Shown in pieces: positions 21,202 through 31,606 of a stretch of DNA of 64,000 bases; position 1 is the stretch's first letter, and every line of letters begins with the position of its first letter. This stretch comes from Aquisalimonas lutea. GTDB taxonomy: Bacteria > Pseudomonadota > Gammaproteobacteria > Nitrococcales > Aquisalimonadaceae. The stretch spans positions 250,943-314,942 of the forward strand of contig NZ_JAUFPK010000004.1 of assembly GCF_030409225.1 (NCBI RefSeq). The letters are read 5' to 3'. Under the pieces are notes generated by a model that worked only from the letters and a program-made list of their open reading frames with translations, was not told the origin of the DNA and did no database searches. The position numbers and the translations under genes were made by a program.

Positions 21202-21585
21202 TCAGGTGTCGCGTTCGATCATGAACAGCACCGCGGCCACGTGCCGCTCCTCCGCCGCCAGGACGTTGTACGTGCGGCAGGCGGCTTCGGTGGTCATCAC
21301 CTCGATTCCCACGCCGGCCTGAATGGCGCGCGCCATCAGTCGCCGGTCCGGGAACTGCTGGTAGCGTCCCGTCCCGATCAGCACGATCTCCGGCTGCATG
21401 GCGACCAGCTCGTCGAGATGCGCCTCCGTCAGCCCCGGCGGCTGCTCGGGACCCCAGTCGTCGTGGAGGCGCTCCGGCGTCAGCAGCAGCGTGCGCGTCA
21501 GCACCGTCTCGTTCACGGTGACCGTGCCCGTGTCGTAGCTGCGGATGCGGTTGGATTGGCCGGTGTGTTCCAGGGTCAGCTTCAT
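21202..21585 (-). CDS. Mth938-like (DUF498) protein
   Basis: A 127-aa protein of the Mth938/DUF498 family. Recognisable are MKLTLE at the start, a central LVAMQPEIVLIGTGRYQQFPD segment (family signature LLIGTG) and TTEAACRTYNVLAAEERHVAAVLF. The eukaryotic relative NDUFAF3 assists complex I assembly, but bacterial members have no settled function. ATG 21585 was preferred over a frame extension to 21621 because the family starts at MKL. It stands alone, convergent with rpoS and divergent from the aminotransferase. Confidence 0.8.
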   Translation of the reverse strand: MKLTLEHTGQSNRIRSYDTGTVTVNETVLTRTLLLTPERLHDDWGPEQPPGLTEAHLDELVAMQPEIVLIGTGRYQQFPDRRLMARAIQAGVGIEVMTTEAACRTYNVLAAEERHVAAVLFMIERDT

Positions 21586-21657
21586 ACCGGGAACGATACG
21601 AGTTTGTCCGCAGGTGATCAATCGGACGAGCCGCCCGGTCCGGCCACCGGGCGGCCG

Positions 21658-21686
21658 TGCAGAACCGGCTCCCGATCATTTACAAT
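21658..21686 (+). promoter_or_regulatory. Candidate promoter for the alaC-hom unit
   Basis: TACAAT (21681-21686) is five of six to the -10 consensus, 36 bases before the GTG start. The -35 at 17 bases (TGCAGA) is poor, so only the -10 is persuasive. Confidence 0.35.
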
Positions 21687-21721
21687 GCTGCCCTTCCGCA
21701 GGGTTCAACGGATGGTGACTG

Positions 21722-22924
21722 GTGGACGCCGACTTTCCCCGAATCAAACGACTGCCGCCGTACGTGTTCAACATCGTCAATCAGTTGAAGGCGGAGGCGC
21801 GTGCGCGCGGGGAGGACATCGTCGATTTCGGCATGGGCAACCCGGACCGGCCGACGCCGCAGCACATCGTCGACAAGCTCACCGAGGCGGTGCAGCGCCC
21901 TGATACCCACCGCTATTCCGTCTCCCGCGGCATTCCGCGGCTGCGCCGGGCGGTGTGCAACTGGTACGCGGACCGGTTCGGCGTGTCGCTGGACCCGGAG
22001 GGCGAGGCCATCGTGACCATCGGCTCCAAGGAGGGGCTGGCCCACCTCGCCCTGGCGACCCTGGGGCCGGGCGACACGGTGCTGGTGCCGAATCCCGCGT
22101 ATCCGATCCACCCGTATGGCGTCATCATCGCCGGCGCCGATATCCGGCATGTCCCGCTGGTCCCGGGAGTGGACTTCTTCGCGGAGCTGGAGCGGGCGAT
22201 CCGGGAGAGCTGGCCGCGACCCAAGATGCTGGTGCTGAACTTCCCGGGCAATCCCACCGGGCAGTGCGTGGATCGGGAGTTCTTCGAGAATGTGGTGGCC
22301 ATCTGCCGCGAGCACGAGATCTGGGTGGTGCACGACCTGGCCTACGCGGAGATCACCTTCGACGGCTACCGTGCGCCGTCCATCCTGGAGATCCCCGGCG
22401 CCAAGGATATCGCCGTGGAATCGTACTCGCTGTCGAAGACCTACAACATGCCCGGCTGGCGGGTGGGGTTCGTCTGCGGCAACCCCGATCTGATCGCGGC
22501 GCTGGCGCGCATGAAGTCGTACCTGGATTACGGTATGTTCACGCCCATCCAGGTGGCCGCGATCTCGGCCCTGGAAGGACCCCAGGAGTGCGTGGACGAG
22601 ATCCGCGAGATGTATCGCCGCCGGCGCGATGTCCTGTGCGACGGGCTCAACGCCCTGGGTTGGGCGGTGGATAAGCCGCGGGCGACCATGTTCGTCTGGG
22701 CGCCGATCCCCGAGGCCTACCGGGACATGGGCTCGCTGGAGTTCTCCAAGAAGCTGCTGCGGGATGCGAAAGTGGCGGTATCCCCCGGAATCGGTTTCGG
22801 CGACTATGGCGACGATCACGTGCGTTTCGGGCTGATCGAAAATGAACATCGGACCCGTCAGGCGCTCCGGGGCATCAAGGCGATGTTCCGGCGGGATGCC
22901 GAGGCGGGGGAGGTAAGTGCGTGA
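21722..22924 (+). CDS. alaC: AlaC-like alanine transaminase
   Basis: A fold-type I PLP aminotransferase, 400 aa, of the AlaC/YfdZ group that makes alanine from pyruvate with glutamate. Signature segments are [39 protein letters not shown], and [17 protein letters not shown], whose lysine binds PLP. The start is GTG 21722. The stop overlaps the GTG of hom (GTGA at 22921-22924), so the two are translationally coupled. Next to hom and thrC a role in the aspartate family (for example as a diaminopimelate or aspartate transaminase) is possible, but sequence similarity favours AlaC. Confidence 0.85.
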   Translation: MDADFPRIKRLPPYVFNIVNQLKAEARARGEDIVDFGMGNPDRPTPQHIVDKLTEAVQRPDTHRYSVSRGIPRLRRAVCNWYADRFGVSLDPEGEAIVTIGSKEGLAHLALATLGPGDTVLVPNPAYPIHPYGVIIAGADIRHVPLVPGVDFFAELERAIRESWPRPKMLVLNFPGNPTGQCVDREFFENVVAICREHEIWVVHDLAYAEITFDGYRAPSILEIPGAKDIAVESYSLSKTYNMPGWRVGFVCGNPDLIAALARMKSYLDYGMFTPIQVAAISALEGPQECVDEIREMYRRRRDVLCDGLNALGWAVDKPRATMFVWAPIPEAYRDMGSLEFSKKLLRDAKVAVSPGIGFGDYGDDHVRFGLIENEHRTRQALRGIKAMFRRDAEAGEVSA

Positions 22925-24231
22925 CTGCGGTGAAAGTAGGCCTGCTGGGGCTCGGTACGGTGGGTGCCGGGACCATCAATCTCCTGGAGCGGAACAACGA
23001 CGAGATCGCCCGCCGCGCCGGCCGCGGGATCAACGTGGTCGCGGCGGCGGCGCGCAATCTCGACCGCCCGCGCGGGTGCTCCACCCAGGGGATCCGCCTG
23101 ACCACGGACCCGTTCGAGGTGGTCAACGATCCGGAAACGGAGATCGTCGTCGAGCTCATGGGCGGCTACGAGCCGGCGCGGGAGCTGGTGATCCGGGCGC
23201 TGAAGAACGGCAAGCACGTGGTGACCGCCAACAAGGCGCTGATCGCCCTGCACGGCAACGAGATCTTCGCCCACGCGCGGGACAACGGCGTCACCGTGGC
23301 CTTCGAGGCCGCCGTGGCCGGCGGCATCCCGATCATCAAGAGCATTCGCGAGGGCCTGGCGGGCAACCGCATCGAGTGGCTGGCCGGGATCATCAACGGC
23401 ACCGCCAACTTCATCCTCTCGGAGATGTACTACGAGGGCCGGCAGTTCGCCGACGTGCTGGCCGAGGCCCAGCGCCTGGGCTACGCGGAGGCGGATCCCA
23501 CCTTCGACGTGGAGGGCGTGGACGCCGCCCACAAGCTGACTATCCTGGCGTCCATCGCCTTCGGCATCCCGCTGCAGTACGACAAGGTCCACGTCGAGGG
23601 GATCAGCCACATCAGCCGGGAGGATGTGGCCTACGCCGAGGAGCTCGGCTACCGCATCAAGCACCTGGGTATCTGCCGGCAGACCGACGAGGGCATCGAG
23701 CTCCGGGTGCATCCCACGCTGCTGCCCCAGCGGCAGCTCCTGGCCAGCGTCGACGGCGTCATGAACGCGGTCATGGTCATGGGCGACGCCGTCGGCCCGA
23801 CGCTCTACTACGGTGCCGGGGCCGGCGCCGATGCCACCGCTTCCGCGGTCGTGGCGGACCTGGTGGACGTGGTGCGGGAGTTCGAGCTGGACCCGGTCAA
23901 CCGCGTGCCGTACCTGGCATTCCAGTCGACGGCGCTGTCCGATGCGCCGGTGCTGCCGGTGTCCGCCATCGTGACGGCGTACTACCTGCGCATGGAGGTC
24001 CTGGATCAGCCGGGCGTGCTGGCGGATATCACCCGCATCCTGGGCGAGGCGGGGATCAGCATCGAGGCGATCCTGCAGAAGGAGCCGGCACCCGGGGCCG
24101 AGGACGTCCCGGTCATCCTGCTCACCCACCCGGTGCGCGAGCGCCAGATGGACGAGGCCCAGGAGCGCATGGAGGCCCTGGAGGCCGTGCAGGGGCGCAT
24201 CACGCGCATTCGCCAGGAACAGTTGCAGTAA
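22921..24231 (+). CDS. hom: Homoserine dehydrogenase
   Basis: Reduces aspartate semialdehyde to homoserine, the branch point for threonine and methionine. It is 436 aa, a monofunctional enzyme without an aspartokinase domain. The N-terminal NAD(P) motif is [13 protein letters not shown], followed by [26 protein letters not shown] (homoserine dehydrogenase signature), [16 protein letters not shown] with the catalytic region, and a C-terminal ACT domain (about 350-430) for feedback by threonine. The start is GTG 22921, overlapping the alaC stop. thrC follows after 37 bases. Confidence 0.97.
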   Translation: MTAVKVGLLGLGTVGAGTINLLERNNDEIARRAGRGINVVAAAARNLDRPRGCSTQGIRLTTDPFEVVNDPETEIVVELMGGYEPARELVIRALKNGKHVVTANKALIALHGNEIFAHARDNGVTVAFEAAVAGGIPIIKSIREGLAGNRIEWLAGIINGTANFILSEMYYEGRQFADVLAEAQRLGYAEADPTFDVEGVDAAHKLTILASIAFGIPLQYDKVHVEGISHISREDVAYAEELGYRIKHLGICRQTDEGIELRVHPTLLPQRQLLASVDGVMNAVMVMGDAVGPTLYYGAGAGADATASAVVADLVDVVREFELDPVNRVPYLAFQSTALSDAPVLPVSAIVTAYYLRMEVLDQPGVLADITRILGEAGISIEAILQKEPAPGAEDVPVILLTHPVRERQMDEAQERMEALEAVQGRITRIRQEQLQ

Positions 24232-24268
24232 ACGCCGGTTTGCCGGCCACGGACAACGGACACACACC

Positions 24269-25405
24269 ATGCCATTCCGACCGCGCTATACCGGGCTGAT
24301 CAGCAAGTACCGGGACCGCCTCCCCGTCAGCGACGACGCCCGCCCGGTGAGCCTGGGCGAGGGCAACACGCCGCTGATCCGGCTGAACCACATCCCCGGG
24401 GATCTCGGCCGCGACGTGGACCTGTACGTGAAGTTCGAGGGGCTCAACCCCACGGGCTCGTTCAAGGACCGCGGCATGACCATGGCCGTGACCCGGGCGC
24501 GGGAGGAGGGCAGCCAGGCGGTGATCTGCGCGTCCACCGGCAACACCTCGGCCTCCGCGGCCGCCTACGCGGCCCGGGCCGGCATGCGGGCGTTCGTGCT
24601 GATCCCCGACGGCAAGATCGCCATGGGCAAGCTCGCCCAGGCGATCATGCACGGCGCCGAGGTCCTGCAGATTGCCGGCAACTTCGACGCCGGCATGCGC
24701 ATCGTCAAGGAGATGGCGGACCACGCCCCGGTGACCATCGTCAACTCCATCAACCCGTACCGCCTGCAGGGCCAGAAGACCGCTGCCTTCGAGATCGTCG
24801 AGGAGCTGGAGCGGGCGCCGGACTTCCACTGCCTGCCGGTGGGCAACGCCGGCAACATCACCGCCCACTGGATCGGCTATTGCGAGGCCGCCGGCCGCCG
24901 CACCGACCACCTGACGGACGCCTGCAACTTCTGTCACGGCAGCTGCCGCTACACCAGCGCCGTGGTCGGCGACCGGCCCACCATGGTCGGGTACCAGTCC
25001 ACGGGCTCGGCGCCGTTCCTGCGCGGGGCGATGGTGGAGGAGCCGGACACCGTGGCCACCGCCATCCGCATCGGCCATCCGCAGTCCTGGGACAACGCCT
25101 GGAGCGCAAGCCGGGAGTCCGGCGGCTGGTTCGACGAGTGCACGGACGAGGAGATCCTCGAGGCCCAGCGATGGCTGGCCGCGCGCGAGGGGGTGTTCTG
25201 CGAACCCGCCTCGGCGGCATCGGTGGCCGGAGCCATGCGGGACATCCGCAGCGGCCGGATCCCCGAGGGCAGTACCGTGGTCTGCACCCTGACGGGGCAC
25301 GGCCTCAAGGACCCGGATATCGCCATCAGCCAGTCCGGCAACGCCATCCGCACCATCCCCGCGGAGCTGGACGACGTGCGCCGGGCGATTCTCGATCGCC
25401 TGTGA
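24269..25405 (+). CDS. thrC: Threonine synthase
   Basis: PLP enzyme that converts O-phosphohomoserine to threonine. It is 378 aa, the shorter fold-type II form rather than the long E. coli type. The PLP lysine is K66 in [18 protein letters not shown] and [13 protein letters not shown] bind the substrate phosphate and the cofactor. Odd feature: between GYCEAAGR and [14 protein letters not shown] lies an apparent insertion of roughly 18 residues carrying C219-x2-C222-x3-C226 (with H223), which standard short ThrC sequences I know do not have. It could bind a metal. Homoserine kinase is not in the window. The upstream ribosome site is weak. Confidence 0.95.
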   Translation: MPFRPRYTGLISKYRDRLPVSDDARPVSLGEGNTPLIRLNHIPGDLGRDVDLYVKFEGLNPTGSFKDRGMTMAVTRAREEGSQAVICASTGNTSASAAAYAARAGMRAFVLIPDGKIAMGKLAQAIMHGAEVLQIAGNFDAGMRIVKEMADHAPVTIVNSINPYRLQGQKTAAFEIVEELERAPDFHCLPVGNAGNITAHWIGYCEAAGRRTDHLTDACNFCHGSCRYTSAVVGDRPTMVGYQSTGSAPFLRGAMVEEPDTVATAIRIGHPQSWDNAWSASRESGGWFDECTDEEILEAQRWLAAREGVFCEPASAASVAGAMRDIRSGRIPEGSTVVCTLTGHGLKDPDIAISQSGNAIRTIPAELDDVRRAILDRL

Positions 25406-25430
25406 CAGCGATGCGGCCGGTGGCGCGACC

Positions 25431-26477
25431 ATGACCGCACCCGGATCGACAACGCGGGCGCGTCTGTACCTGCGCCTGCCCGGGCTTCTGGGGCCGGTGC
25501 CGTCGGACGCGGTGTCGCTGGTGTCGTCCACGCCCGAGCACGAGCGCCTGGCACGGCTGCTCTCCCGGGGCCGGCGTCTGCCCCCGGTGGACCCTCGCTC
25601 GGCGCCGCCGGGGTTCCATCCCGGAGGGACGGACGACGCGCTGCCGGCCGGGCCGCTGGGCCTGCTCGGGGACGGCGGCGATCCGGGTCCGGACTTCTGG
25701 TTCCGCGCCGACCCGGTGCACCTGGTCGCCGACCGCGATCGCCTCCGGCTGCTCGGCCCCGAGGCCCTGGACGTCCGGCAGGACGAGGCGGACGCGCTGG
25801 TGTCCGCGTTCAACGACTTCTATGCCGACGACGGCCTGGAGCTGGCGGCGCCCACGGCGGCGCCGTGGTACCTGCGCTGCCGGACGCAGCCGCGGCTCGC
25901 CACCGTCCCCCTGGCCCGGGCCCTGGAGGCGACGGTGGACGAATCCCTGCCCACCGGACCGGATGCCCCGGCGTGGCGGGCGCGGCTCAACGAGATCCAG
26001 ATGTTCCTCCACGACCACCCGGTGAATCAGGAGCGCGAGAGCCGCGGTCAGCCCATGATCAACGGCATCTGGCCGTGGGGCGGGGGCGTGCTGCCGTCCA
26101 TTGCCGCGGACTGGCATCGGGTGCTGGGCGATGACCCGCTGCTCCTCGGGCTGGCGCGGGCCGGGTCCGTGGACACCGGACCATGGCCGCCGGACGCGCG
26201 CGCCCTGCTGGACGGCCCGATGCCGCCGTCCACCCTGGTGGTCACGGAAACGCTGCCGGTGGTCCGGGACGGCATGTCGTTCTCGGCCTGGGAAGAGGCC
26301 GTCGCCCGGCTGGCCGACCAGTGGGCCCAGCCCCTGGAATCCGCCCTGCGCGAGGGGCGCCTGGGCGAGCTGACCATCGATGCCGGCAGCGCCGGCCGCC
26401 GGGTGATCCAGCGGGCGAGCCTGCGCGCGTTCTGGCGGCGTCCGCGCCCGTTCACGCGGTTGCTCGCCACGTCATGA
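25431..26477 (+). CDS. RpfE-type conserved protein
   Basis: A 348-aa protein of a gammaproteobacterial family often labelled 'regulatory protein, RpfE type' and frequently found beside recJ. Typical features are FWFRADPVHLVADRDRLRLL near residue 85-105 and the QMFLHDHPVNQERESRGQPMINGIWPWGGG block around 190-220. This gives the protein a remote likeness to cofactor-independent phosphoglycerate mutases. No catalytic set is evident and the biochemical role is unknown. There is no signal peptide or membrane span, so it is cytoplasmic. Its stop overlaps the recJ start by ATGA, indicating coupled translation. Confidence 0.7.
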   Translation: MTAPGSTTRARLYLRLPGLLGPVPSDAVSLVSSTPEHERLARLLSRGRRLPPVDPRSAPPGFHPGGTDDALPAGPLGLLGDGGDPGPDFWFRADPVHLVADRDRLRLLGPEALDVRQDEADALVSAFNDFYADDGLELAAPTAAPWYLRCRTQPRLATVPLARALEATVDESLPTGPDAPAWRARLNEIQMFLHDHPVNQERESRGQPMINGIWPWGGGVLPSIAADWHRVLGDDPLLLGLARAGSVDTGPWPPDARALLDGPMPPSTLVVTETLPVVRDGMSFSAWEEAVARLADQWAQPLESALREGRLGELTIDAGSAGRRVIQRASLRAFWRRPRPFTRLLATS

Positions 26478-28210
26478 GGATCCGGCGCCGCTGTCCCGAC
26501 CCCGCGGCCGAGAGCGCGCTGTCCGGGCTGCCGCCGGTTCTCCGGCGCGTGTACGCCGGCCGCGGGGTCGATCACCCGGACGAGCTGCGCCAGGAGCTCG
26601 GGGCGCTGGCGCCGACCGACGGACTCCACGGCCTGGAGGCCGCGGTGGGGTGCCTGGCCCGCGCCATGATCGGCGATCGGCGCATCCTGGTGGTCGGCGA
26701 CTTCGATGCCGACGGCGCGTCGAGCTGCGCCCTGGCGCTGCTCGCCCTGCGGGGCATGGGCGCGCGGCACGTCGACTACCTGGTGCCGAACCGGTTCGAG
26801 TACGGCTACGGTCTCAGTCCCGAGATCGTGGCCGAGGCCGCACGTTCCGCGCCGGACCTCCTGGTGACCGTGGACAACGGCATCTCCAGTGCCGACGGCG
26901 TGGCGGCGGCGCACGCGCACGGCATGGAAGTGCTGGTCACGGACCACCACCTGCCCCCCGAGCACCTCCCCGACGCCCGGGCCATCGTGAACCCGAACCT
27001 GCCGGGCGACGGCTTCCCCAGCAAGCACCTGGCGGGTGTCGGGGTCATCTTCTACGTCCTGGCGGGGCTGCGGCAGGAGCTGCAGCGGCAGGGCTGGTTC
27101 GCCGATGCCGCGCCGCCACAGCTGGGCACTCTCCTGGACCTGGTGGCCCTGGGGACGGTGGCCGATCTCGTGCCCCTGGATCACAACAATCGCATCCTGG
27201 TGGAGCAGGGGCTCCGCCGCATCCGGGCCGGGCGCGGCCGACCCGGGATCATCGCATTGCTGGAGGTCGCGGGGCGCGACCCGTCCTGCTGCACCGCCAC
27301 CGATCTCGCCTTTGCGGCCGCACCGCGCCTGAATGCAGCGGGACGGCTGGACGACATGGCGGTGGGAATCGAGTGCCTGCTGGCGGGCTCACCGGGAGAA
27401 GCCGCGGAGCTCGCCGGTCGGCTGGACGCACTCAATCGCGAGCGCCGCAGCATCGAGAGCCGGATGGAAGAGGAGGCCGTGGCCGGCGTCAACGCGCTCA
27501 CGGATACCCTCGCCGAAGGGGGCGCGCCGCCGGGGATCTGCGTTACCGACGAGACATGGCATCAGGGGGTGGTGGGCATCGTGGCGTCACGACTCAAGGA
27601 ACGGTTCCACCGCCCCGTGGTCGCGTTCGCGCCCGTGGCCGCCGGTGAGCTCAAGGGCTCCGCCCGCTCGGTGCCGGGTCTGCACATGCGCGACGTCCTG
27701 GAGCGGGTGGCAACGGATCACCCGGGGCTGATCGAGCGATTCGGCGGCCATGCGGGGGCGGCCGGCCTGACGCTGCGGACGGATCATTTCGCCGCGTTCC
27801 GGGAGGCCTTCGTCGCGGCGGTGGATGCCGCACTGCCCGCGGAGGACCGCGATGGGGTCCACGAGACCGACGGCCCGCTGCGGCCCGGGGAGCTGACCCT
27901 GGAGCTCGCGCATGTCCTCCGTGATGCAGGACCCTGGGGCCAGGGGTTTCCCGAGCCGTCGTTCGACGGCTGCTTCCGGGTCCAGCAGGCCCGCGTGGTG
28001 GGCCAGCGCCATCTCAAGATGCGCCTGCAGCCCGAGGAGGGCGATACGGTCGTGGATGCGATCGCCTTCCGCGCCCTCGACGCGGGCTGGGACGAGCGGT
28101 TGCCGTCCCGGATTCACGCGGTGTACCGGCTGGACGTCAACCGCTGGCAGGGGCGCGAGAGCCTGCAGCTCGTGGTGGAGGCCATGGCGACTGCTGCGTC
28201 CCGTGAATAA
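26474..28210 (+). CDS. recJ: Single-stranded-DNA-specific 5'-3' exonuclease RecJ
   Basis: RecJ degrades single-stranded DNA 5' to 3' in recombination and mismatch repair. The 578-aa protein has the DHH phosphoesterase motifs in order: VVGDFDADGASS (motif I), LVTVDNG (II), VLVTDHH (III), the VALGTVADLVPL region, then the DHHA1 domain with FGGHAGAAGLTL, and a C-terminal OB fold. The ATG at 26474 overlaps the preceding stop; the frame is open further upstream but lies inside the neighbouring gene. E. coli RecJ is 577 aa. Confidence 0.97.
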   Translation: MRIRRRCPDPAAESALSGLPPVLRRVYAGRGVDHPDELRQELGALAPTDGLHGLEAAVGCLARAMIGDRRILVVGDFDADGASSCALALLALRGMGARHVDYLVPNRFEYGYGLSPEIVAEAARSAPDLLVTVDNGISSADGVAAAHAHGMEVLVTDHHLPPEHLPDARAIVNPNLPGDGFPSKHLAGVGVIFYVLAGLRQELQRQGWFADAAPPQLGTLLDLVALGTVADLVPLDHNNRILVEQGLRRIRAGRGRPGIIALLEVAGRDPSCCTATDLAFAAAPRLNAAGRLDDMAVGIECLLAGSPGEAAELAGRLDALNRERRSIESRMEEEAVAGVNALTDTLAEGGAPPGICVTDETWHQGVVGIVASRLKERFHRPVVAFAPVAAGELKGSARSVPGLHMRDVLERVATDHPGLIERFGGHAGAAGLTLRTDHFAAFREAFVAAVDAALPAEDRDGVHETDGPLRPGELTLELAHVLRDAGPWGQGFPEPSFDGCFRVQQARVVGQRHLKMRLQPEEGDTVVDAIAFRALDAGWDERLPSRIHAVYRLDVNRWQGRESLQLVVEAMATAASRE

Positions 28211-28338
28211 CTCGCCGTTGCCCGTGGCCGCCAGAATGTGACCTGTCTGGCAGATTGGCTGTCCGGCGCTTCACTGCCGATCCCACTTGGTTACGATGAA
28301 ATGCGGAGACGGAAGCGCTCCGGTTTCACGGGTGGTGC

Positions 28339-31300
28339 ATGACTGACTCAGGAAGGAGTGTGGCCGAGATCCCGGAGGTCTACGGCCTGGCCGCGGATGG
28401 CACTGGCAGCGAAGGGGGTGAGCGAAGCGCGTTCCTGCGCCTGATCGCGGACCTTTCCAGCCGGTTCATCGGGGTCCCGGCCGGCGAGGTCAATCGCGAG
28501 ATGGACCGGGCCCTGGCGGATATCGGCGCCCTGGCGGACGTGGATCGGGCCTATGTCATCCAGCGTGACGGCGGCCAGGACCTGCACTGCACCCACGAAT
28601 GGTGTGCCCCGGGTGTCAGCGGGCGCAGGAATCGCCTGCAGCCGGTGCCCGCCGATGCTTTCGACTGGGTGCGGGCCGAGCTCGATGCCGGGCGGGTGAT
28701 CCAGCTCGCCGATACCGCCGAGATGCCTGCCGAGGCCGCCAAGGACCAGGAGGTGCTGCACCGCTGGGACGTTCGGGCGCTGCTGGTTGCGCCGCTGGAA
28801 GTGGACGGCGAGCGGATCGGCTGCGTGGGATTCGACATGACGCGCGGCCCGCGTCGCTGGAGCCAGGAGGTCCGGCTGCTTCTCACGCTCACCGGCCAGA
28901 TGATGCTGGGCGTGCTCCAGCGCCAGCGCATGGACGAATCGCTGCTGGCCAGCCAGCAGCGGTACCGGGATCTCGTGGAGAACTCCGTCGAGGCCATCAT
29001 CGTCCTGGATGCGGACAGCAATCGCATCGTCGACATCAACGACAACACCGCGCGGCTGTTCCGTACCGACCGGACCACGCTCCTGACCACCTCGCCCGAA
29101 TGGGTGCTGCCGCCGCGGCAACCCGACGGCAGTGACTCCCTGGAGCGGGCACGGGAGATCTTCCGCAAGTGCCTCGGCGGCGAGCGCCTGGTATTCGACT
29201 GGACCTACCGGGATGCGGAAGGCAATCGCATTCCGTGCGAGGTCCGGGCGGTACCGTTACCGGAGACGGAAGGCCGGCGCATCCGCCTGTCCATCCTCGA
29301 CGTCAGTGAACGCAAGAAGGCCGAGGAGGAACAGCTCGACTATCTGCGCCGCACCCGCGAGCAGCACCTGCGCCTGGGGCAGATCGCGACCAGCCGGGCC
29401 CTGGCGGACGGCGACCTGCCGACCCTGTACCGCGAGGTCTGCGAGGCGGTGCAGGCGGTCCTCGGCGTCGCGCGGGCGAGCATCTGGACGTTCGGGGAGG
29501 ACGGCTCGGCACTGCAGTGCGACGGCCTGGCGGATGCGGAGCAGGGGGCCGCACCGGTGGTGGAGGAACTGCCCGTCGTCGACAACGCCGAGTACATCGA
29601 GAGCCTCCGCGGCGGGCGGGCCATTGCCGTGGAGGACACCGCCACGGACTCCCGGGTCGCGGGGATGCGCGCCGAGTACCTGTGGCCGCGGGGGATCCGC
29701 TCGATGCTGGATGCCCCGATCCGCGTCTCGGGGCGCGTGGTCGGGGCGGTCTGCGCCGAGCAGGCGCAGACCAGGCGCGTGTGGGAGGTGGACGAGATCG
29801 GCTTCGTCAGCGCCATGGCGGATCAGGTCGCCCAGGCGCTGATCAACCACGAGCGCGCCAGCGCGGCGGAAGCGCTGCGCCAGAGCGAGCAGCGTTACCG
29901 CGCGCTGTACGACGACAACCCGTCGATGTTCTTCACCGTGGACGAGACCGGGTTCATCCAGTCCGCCAACCGGTTCGCCGCGGAATCGCTGGGCTACGGA
30001 GTGGAAGAGCTGGTCGGGCTGCCCTTCGATGTGCTCCACGACGGCGAGGCCGCCGCTGCCGTCGACGGACACCTGCAGCTGTGCTATCGCACGCCCGGCG
30101 AGGTTCATCGCTGGGACTCGTCCCTGCGGTGCCGGGGCGGTGGCGTGGTCAGCGTGCGCATCAGCGCCCGCGTACAGCAGGACGCCGCGGGCGGAACGCC
30201 GGTGCTGATCGTCTGCGAGGACATCTCCGAGGCGCGCAAGCTGGCCGAGGAGCTCAGCTACCAGGCCCGGCACGACGCCCTGACCGGGCTGTTCAACCGA
30301 CGCGAGTTCGAGGGCCGCCTGAACACGGCCCTGGAGGAGGCGCACAATCGCGGCAGCGAGCATGTGCTCTGCTACCTGGATCTGGACCAGTTCAAGGTCA
30401 TCAACGACACATGCGGCCACATGGCCGGCGACGAGCTCCTGCGCCAGCTCAGCGCCATGCTCCGCGGGCAGGTGGGCGAGGGCGACCTGCTGGCGCGTCT
30501 GGGCGGCGACGAGTTCGGGGTGCTCCTGGAGCACCGCTCACCGGAGGCGGCGCTGCACGTGGCGGAGAAGATCCGGGAGAGCATCAGCGAGTTCCACTTC
30601 AGCTGGAACGGGCGCTCGTTCGGGCTCGGCGTCAGCATCGGCCTGGTGCCCATCGACCGCACCGTCGGCGCCCTGCACGACGTCATGAGCGTGGCGGACA
30701 CGGCCTGCTACGCCGCCAAGGACCAGGGCCGCAACCGCATCCACGTCTACCGCGAGGATGACGAGGAGCTGGCCCGGCGTCACGGCGAGATGCAGTGGGT
30801 CAGCGGCATCCGTCAGGCACTGTCCGACAACCGCTTCCGGCTCTATTACCAGCCCATCGTGCCGCTGAGCGGAACGGCGCAGAAGCAGCACTACGAGCTG
30901 CTGCTGCGCATGGAAGGGCGCAACGGCGAGATGATCCTGCCCAGCGCATTCCTTCCCGCCGCCGAGCGCTTCAACCTGATCCCGCTGGTGGACCGGTGGG
31001 TGATCGACCAGACCCTGTCCTGGCTGGAGGCGCGCCCGGCGCACCTGGAGCAGCTCGGCTCCTGCGGCATCAACCTCTCGGGGCTGTCCGTCGGTGACGA
31101 GGAGTTCCTCACCTGGCTGCTGCGGCGACTCGACGACGCGCGGGTGCCGCCGGAGAAGATCTGCCTGGAGATCACGGAGACCGCGGCCATCCGCAATCTC
31201 TCCCTGGCGACCGAGTTCATGCACCGGCTGCGGGCCCTCGGCTGCCGCTTCGCCCTGGACGACTTCGGCAGCGGGCTGTCGTCGTTCGCCTACCTCAAGA

Positions 31301-31545
31301 ATCTGCCCGTGGACTCGGTGAAGATCGACGGCGTGTTCGTGCGCGACATGCATACGGACGCCATCAACCACGCGGTGGTGAAGTCGATCAACGAGATCGG
31401 GCACGTGATGGGCAAGCAGACCGTGGCGGAGTTCGTCGAGTCCGAGGCGGTGCGGCAGGCGCTGCAGCGCATCGGGGTGGACTACGGCCAGGGCACCGGA
31501 CTGGCCGCCCCGCAGTCCATCGACCGGATGGACGCCTCCGGCTAG
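28339..31545 (+). CDS. GAF/PAS/GGDEF/EAL cyclic-di-GMP protein
   Basis: A 1068-aa cytoplasmic sensor with two enzymatic c-di-GMP domains. Order: GAF (about 30-195), PAS (205-325), second GAF (345-505), second PAS (515-630), GGDEF (640-805, motif RLGGDEF at 720-726), EAL (815-1060). The GGDEF motif is intact, but the upstream inhibitory-site motif RxxD is replaced by GEGD, so product inhibition may be lost. The EAL domain has E853-L-L at the signature position, with NLSG, EITE, DDFGSG, VKID, VAEFVE and GQG, so the metal and catalytic residues appear complete. Both activities are therefore possible. No membrane segments are seen; signals must be cytosolic. It stands alone, converging with prc. 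Confidence 0.93.
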   Translation: MTDSGRSVAEIPEVYGLAADGTGSEGGERSAFLRLIADLSSRFIGVPAGEVNREMDRALADIGALADVDRAYVIQRDGGQDLHCTHEWCAPGVSGRRNRLQPVPADAFDWVRAELDAGRVIQLADTAEMPAEAAKDQEVLHRWDVRALLVAPLEVDGERIGCVGFDMTRGPRRWSQEVRLLLTLTGQMMLGVLQRQRMDESLLASQQRYRDLVENSVEAIIVLDADSNRIVDINDNTARLFRTDRTTLLTTSPEWVLPPRQPDGSDSLERAREIFRKCLGGERLVFDWTYRDAEGNRIPCEVRAVPLPETEGRRIRLSILDVSERKKAEEEQLDYLRRTREQHLRLGQIATSRALADGDLPTLYREVCEAVQAVLGVARASIWTFGEDGSALQCDGLADAEQGAAPVVEELPVVDNAEYIESLRGGRAIAVEDTATDSRVAGMRAEYLWPRGIRSMLDAPIRVSGRVVGAVCAEQAQTRRVWEVDEIGFVSAMADQVAQALINHERASAAEALRQSEQRYRALYDDNPSMFFTVDETGFIQSANRFAAESLGYGVEELVGLPFDVLHDGEAAAAVDGHLQLCYRTPGEVHRWDSSLRCRGGGVVSVRISARVQQDAAGGTPVLIVCEDISEARKLAEELSYQARHDALTGLFNRREFEGRLNTALEEAHNRGSEHVLCYLDLDQFKVINDTCGHMAGDELLRQLSAMLRGQVGEGDLLARLGGDEFGVLLEHRSPEAALHVAEKIRESISEFHFSWNGRSFGLGVSIGLVPIDRTVGALHDVMSVADTACYAAKDQGRNRIHVYREDDEELARRHGEMQWVSGIRQALSDNRFRLYYQPIVPLSGTAQKQHYELLLRMEGRNGEMILPSAFLPAAERFNLIPLVDRWVIDQTLSWLEARPAHLEQLGSCGINLSGLSVGDEEFLTWLLRRLDDARVPPEKICLEITETAAIRNLSLATEFMHRLRALGCRFALDDFGSGLSSFAYLKNLPVDSVKIDGVFVRDMHTDAINHAVVKSINEIGHVMGKQTVAEFVESEAVRQALQRIGVDYGQGTGLAAPQSIDRMDASG

Positions 31546-31557
31546 CGTCCTCTGTAC

Positions 31558-31587
31558 GCCGAGGGCGGCGCATCGCCCGCCCTCGGC
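31558..31587. terminator. Hairpin between convergent GGDEF/EAL gene and prc
   Basis: Perfect 10-bp stem GCCGAGGGCG (31558-31567) and CGCCCTCGGC (31578-31587) with a 10-base loop that can extend the pairing. It lies in the 61-base gap between the two stop codons, a natural place for a two-way terminator. T tracts are short. Confidence 0.55.
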
Positions 31588-31606
31588 AGCGCCTTTCTCC
31601 GCAAGG

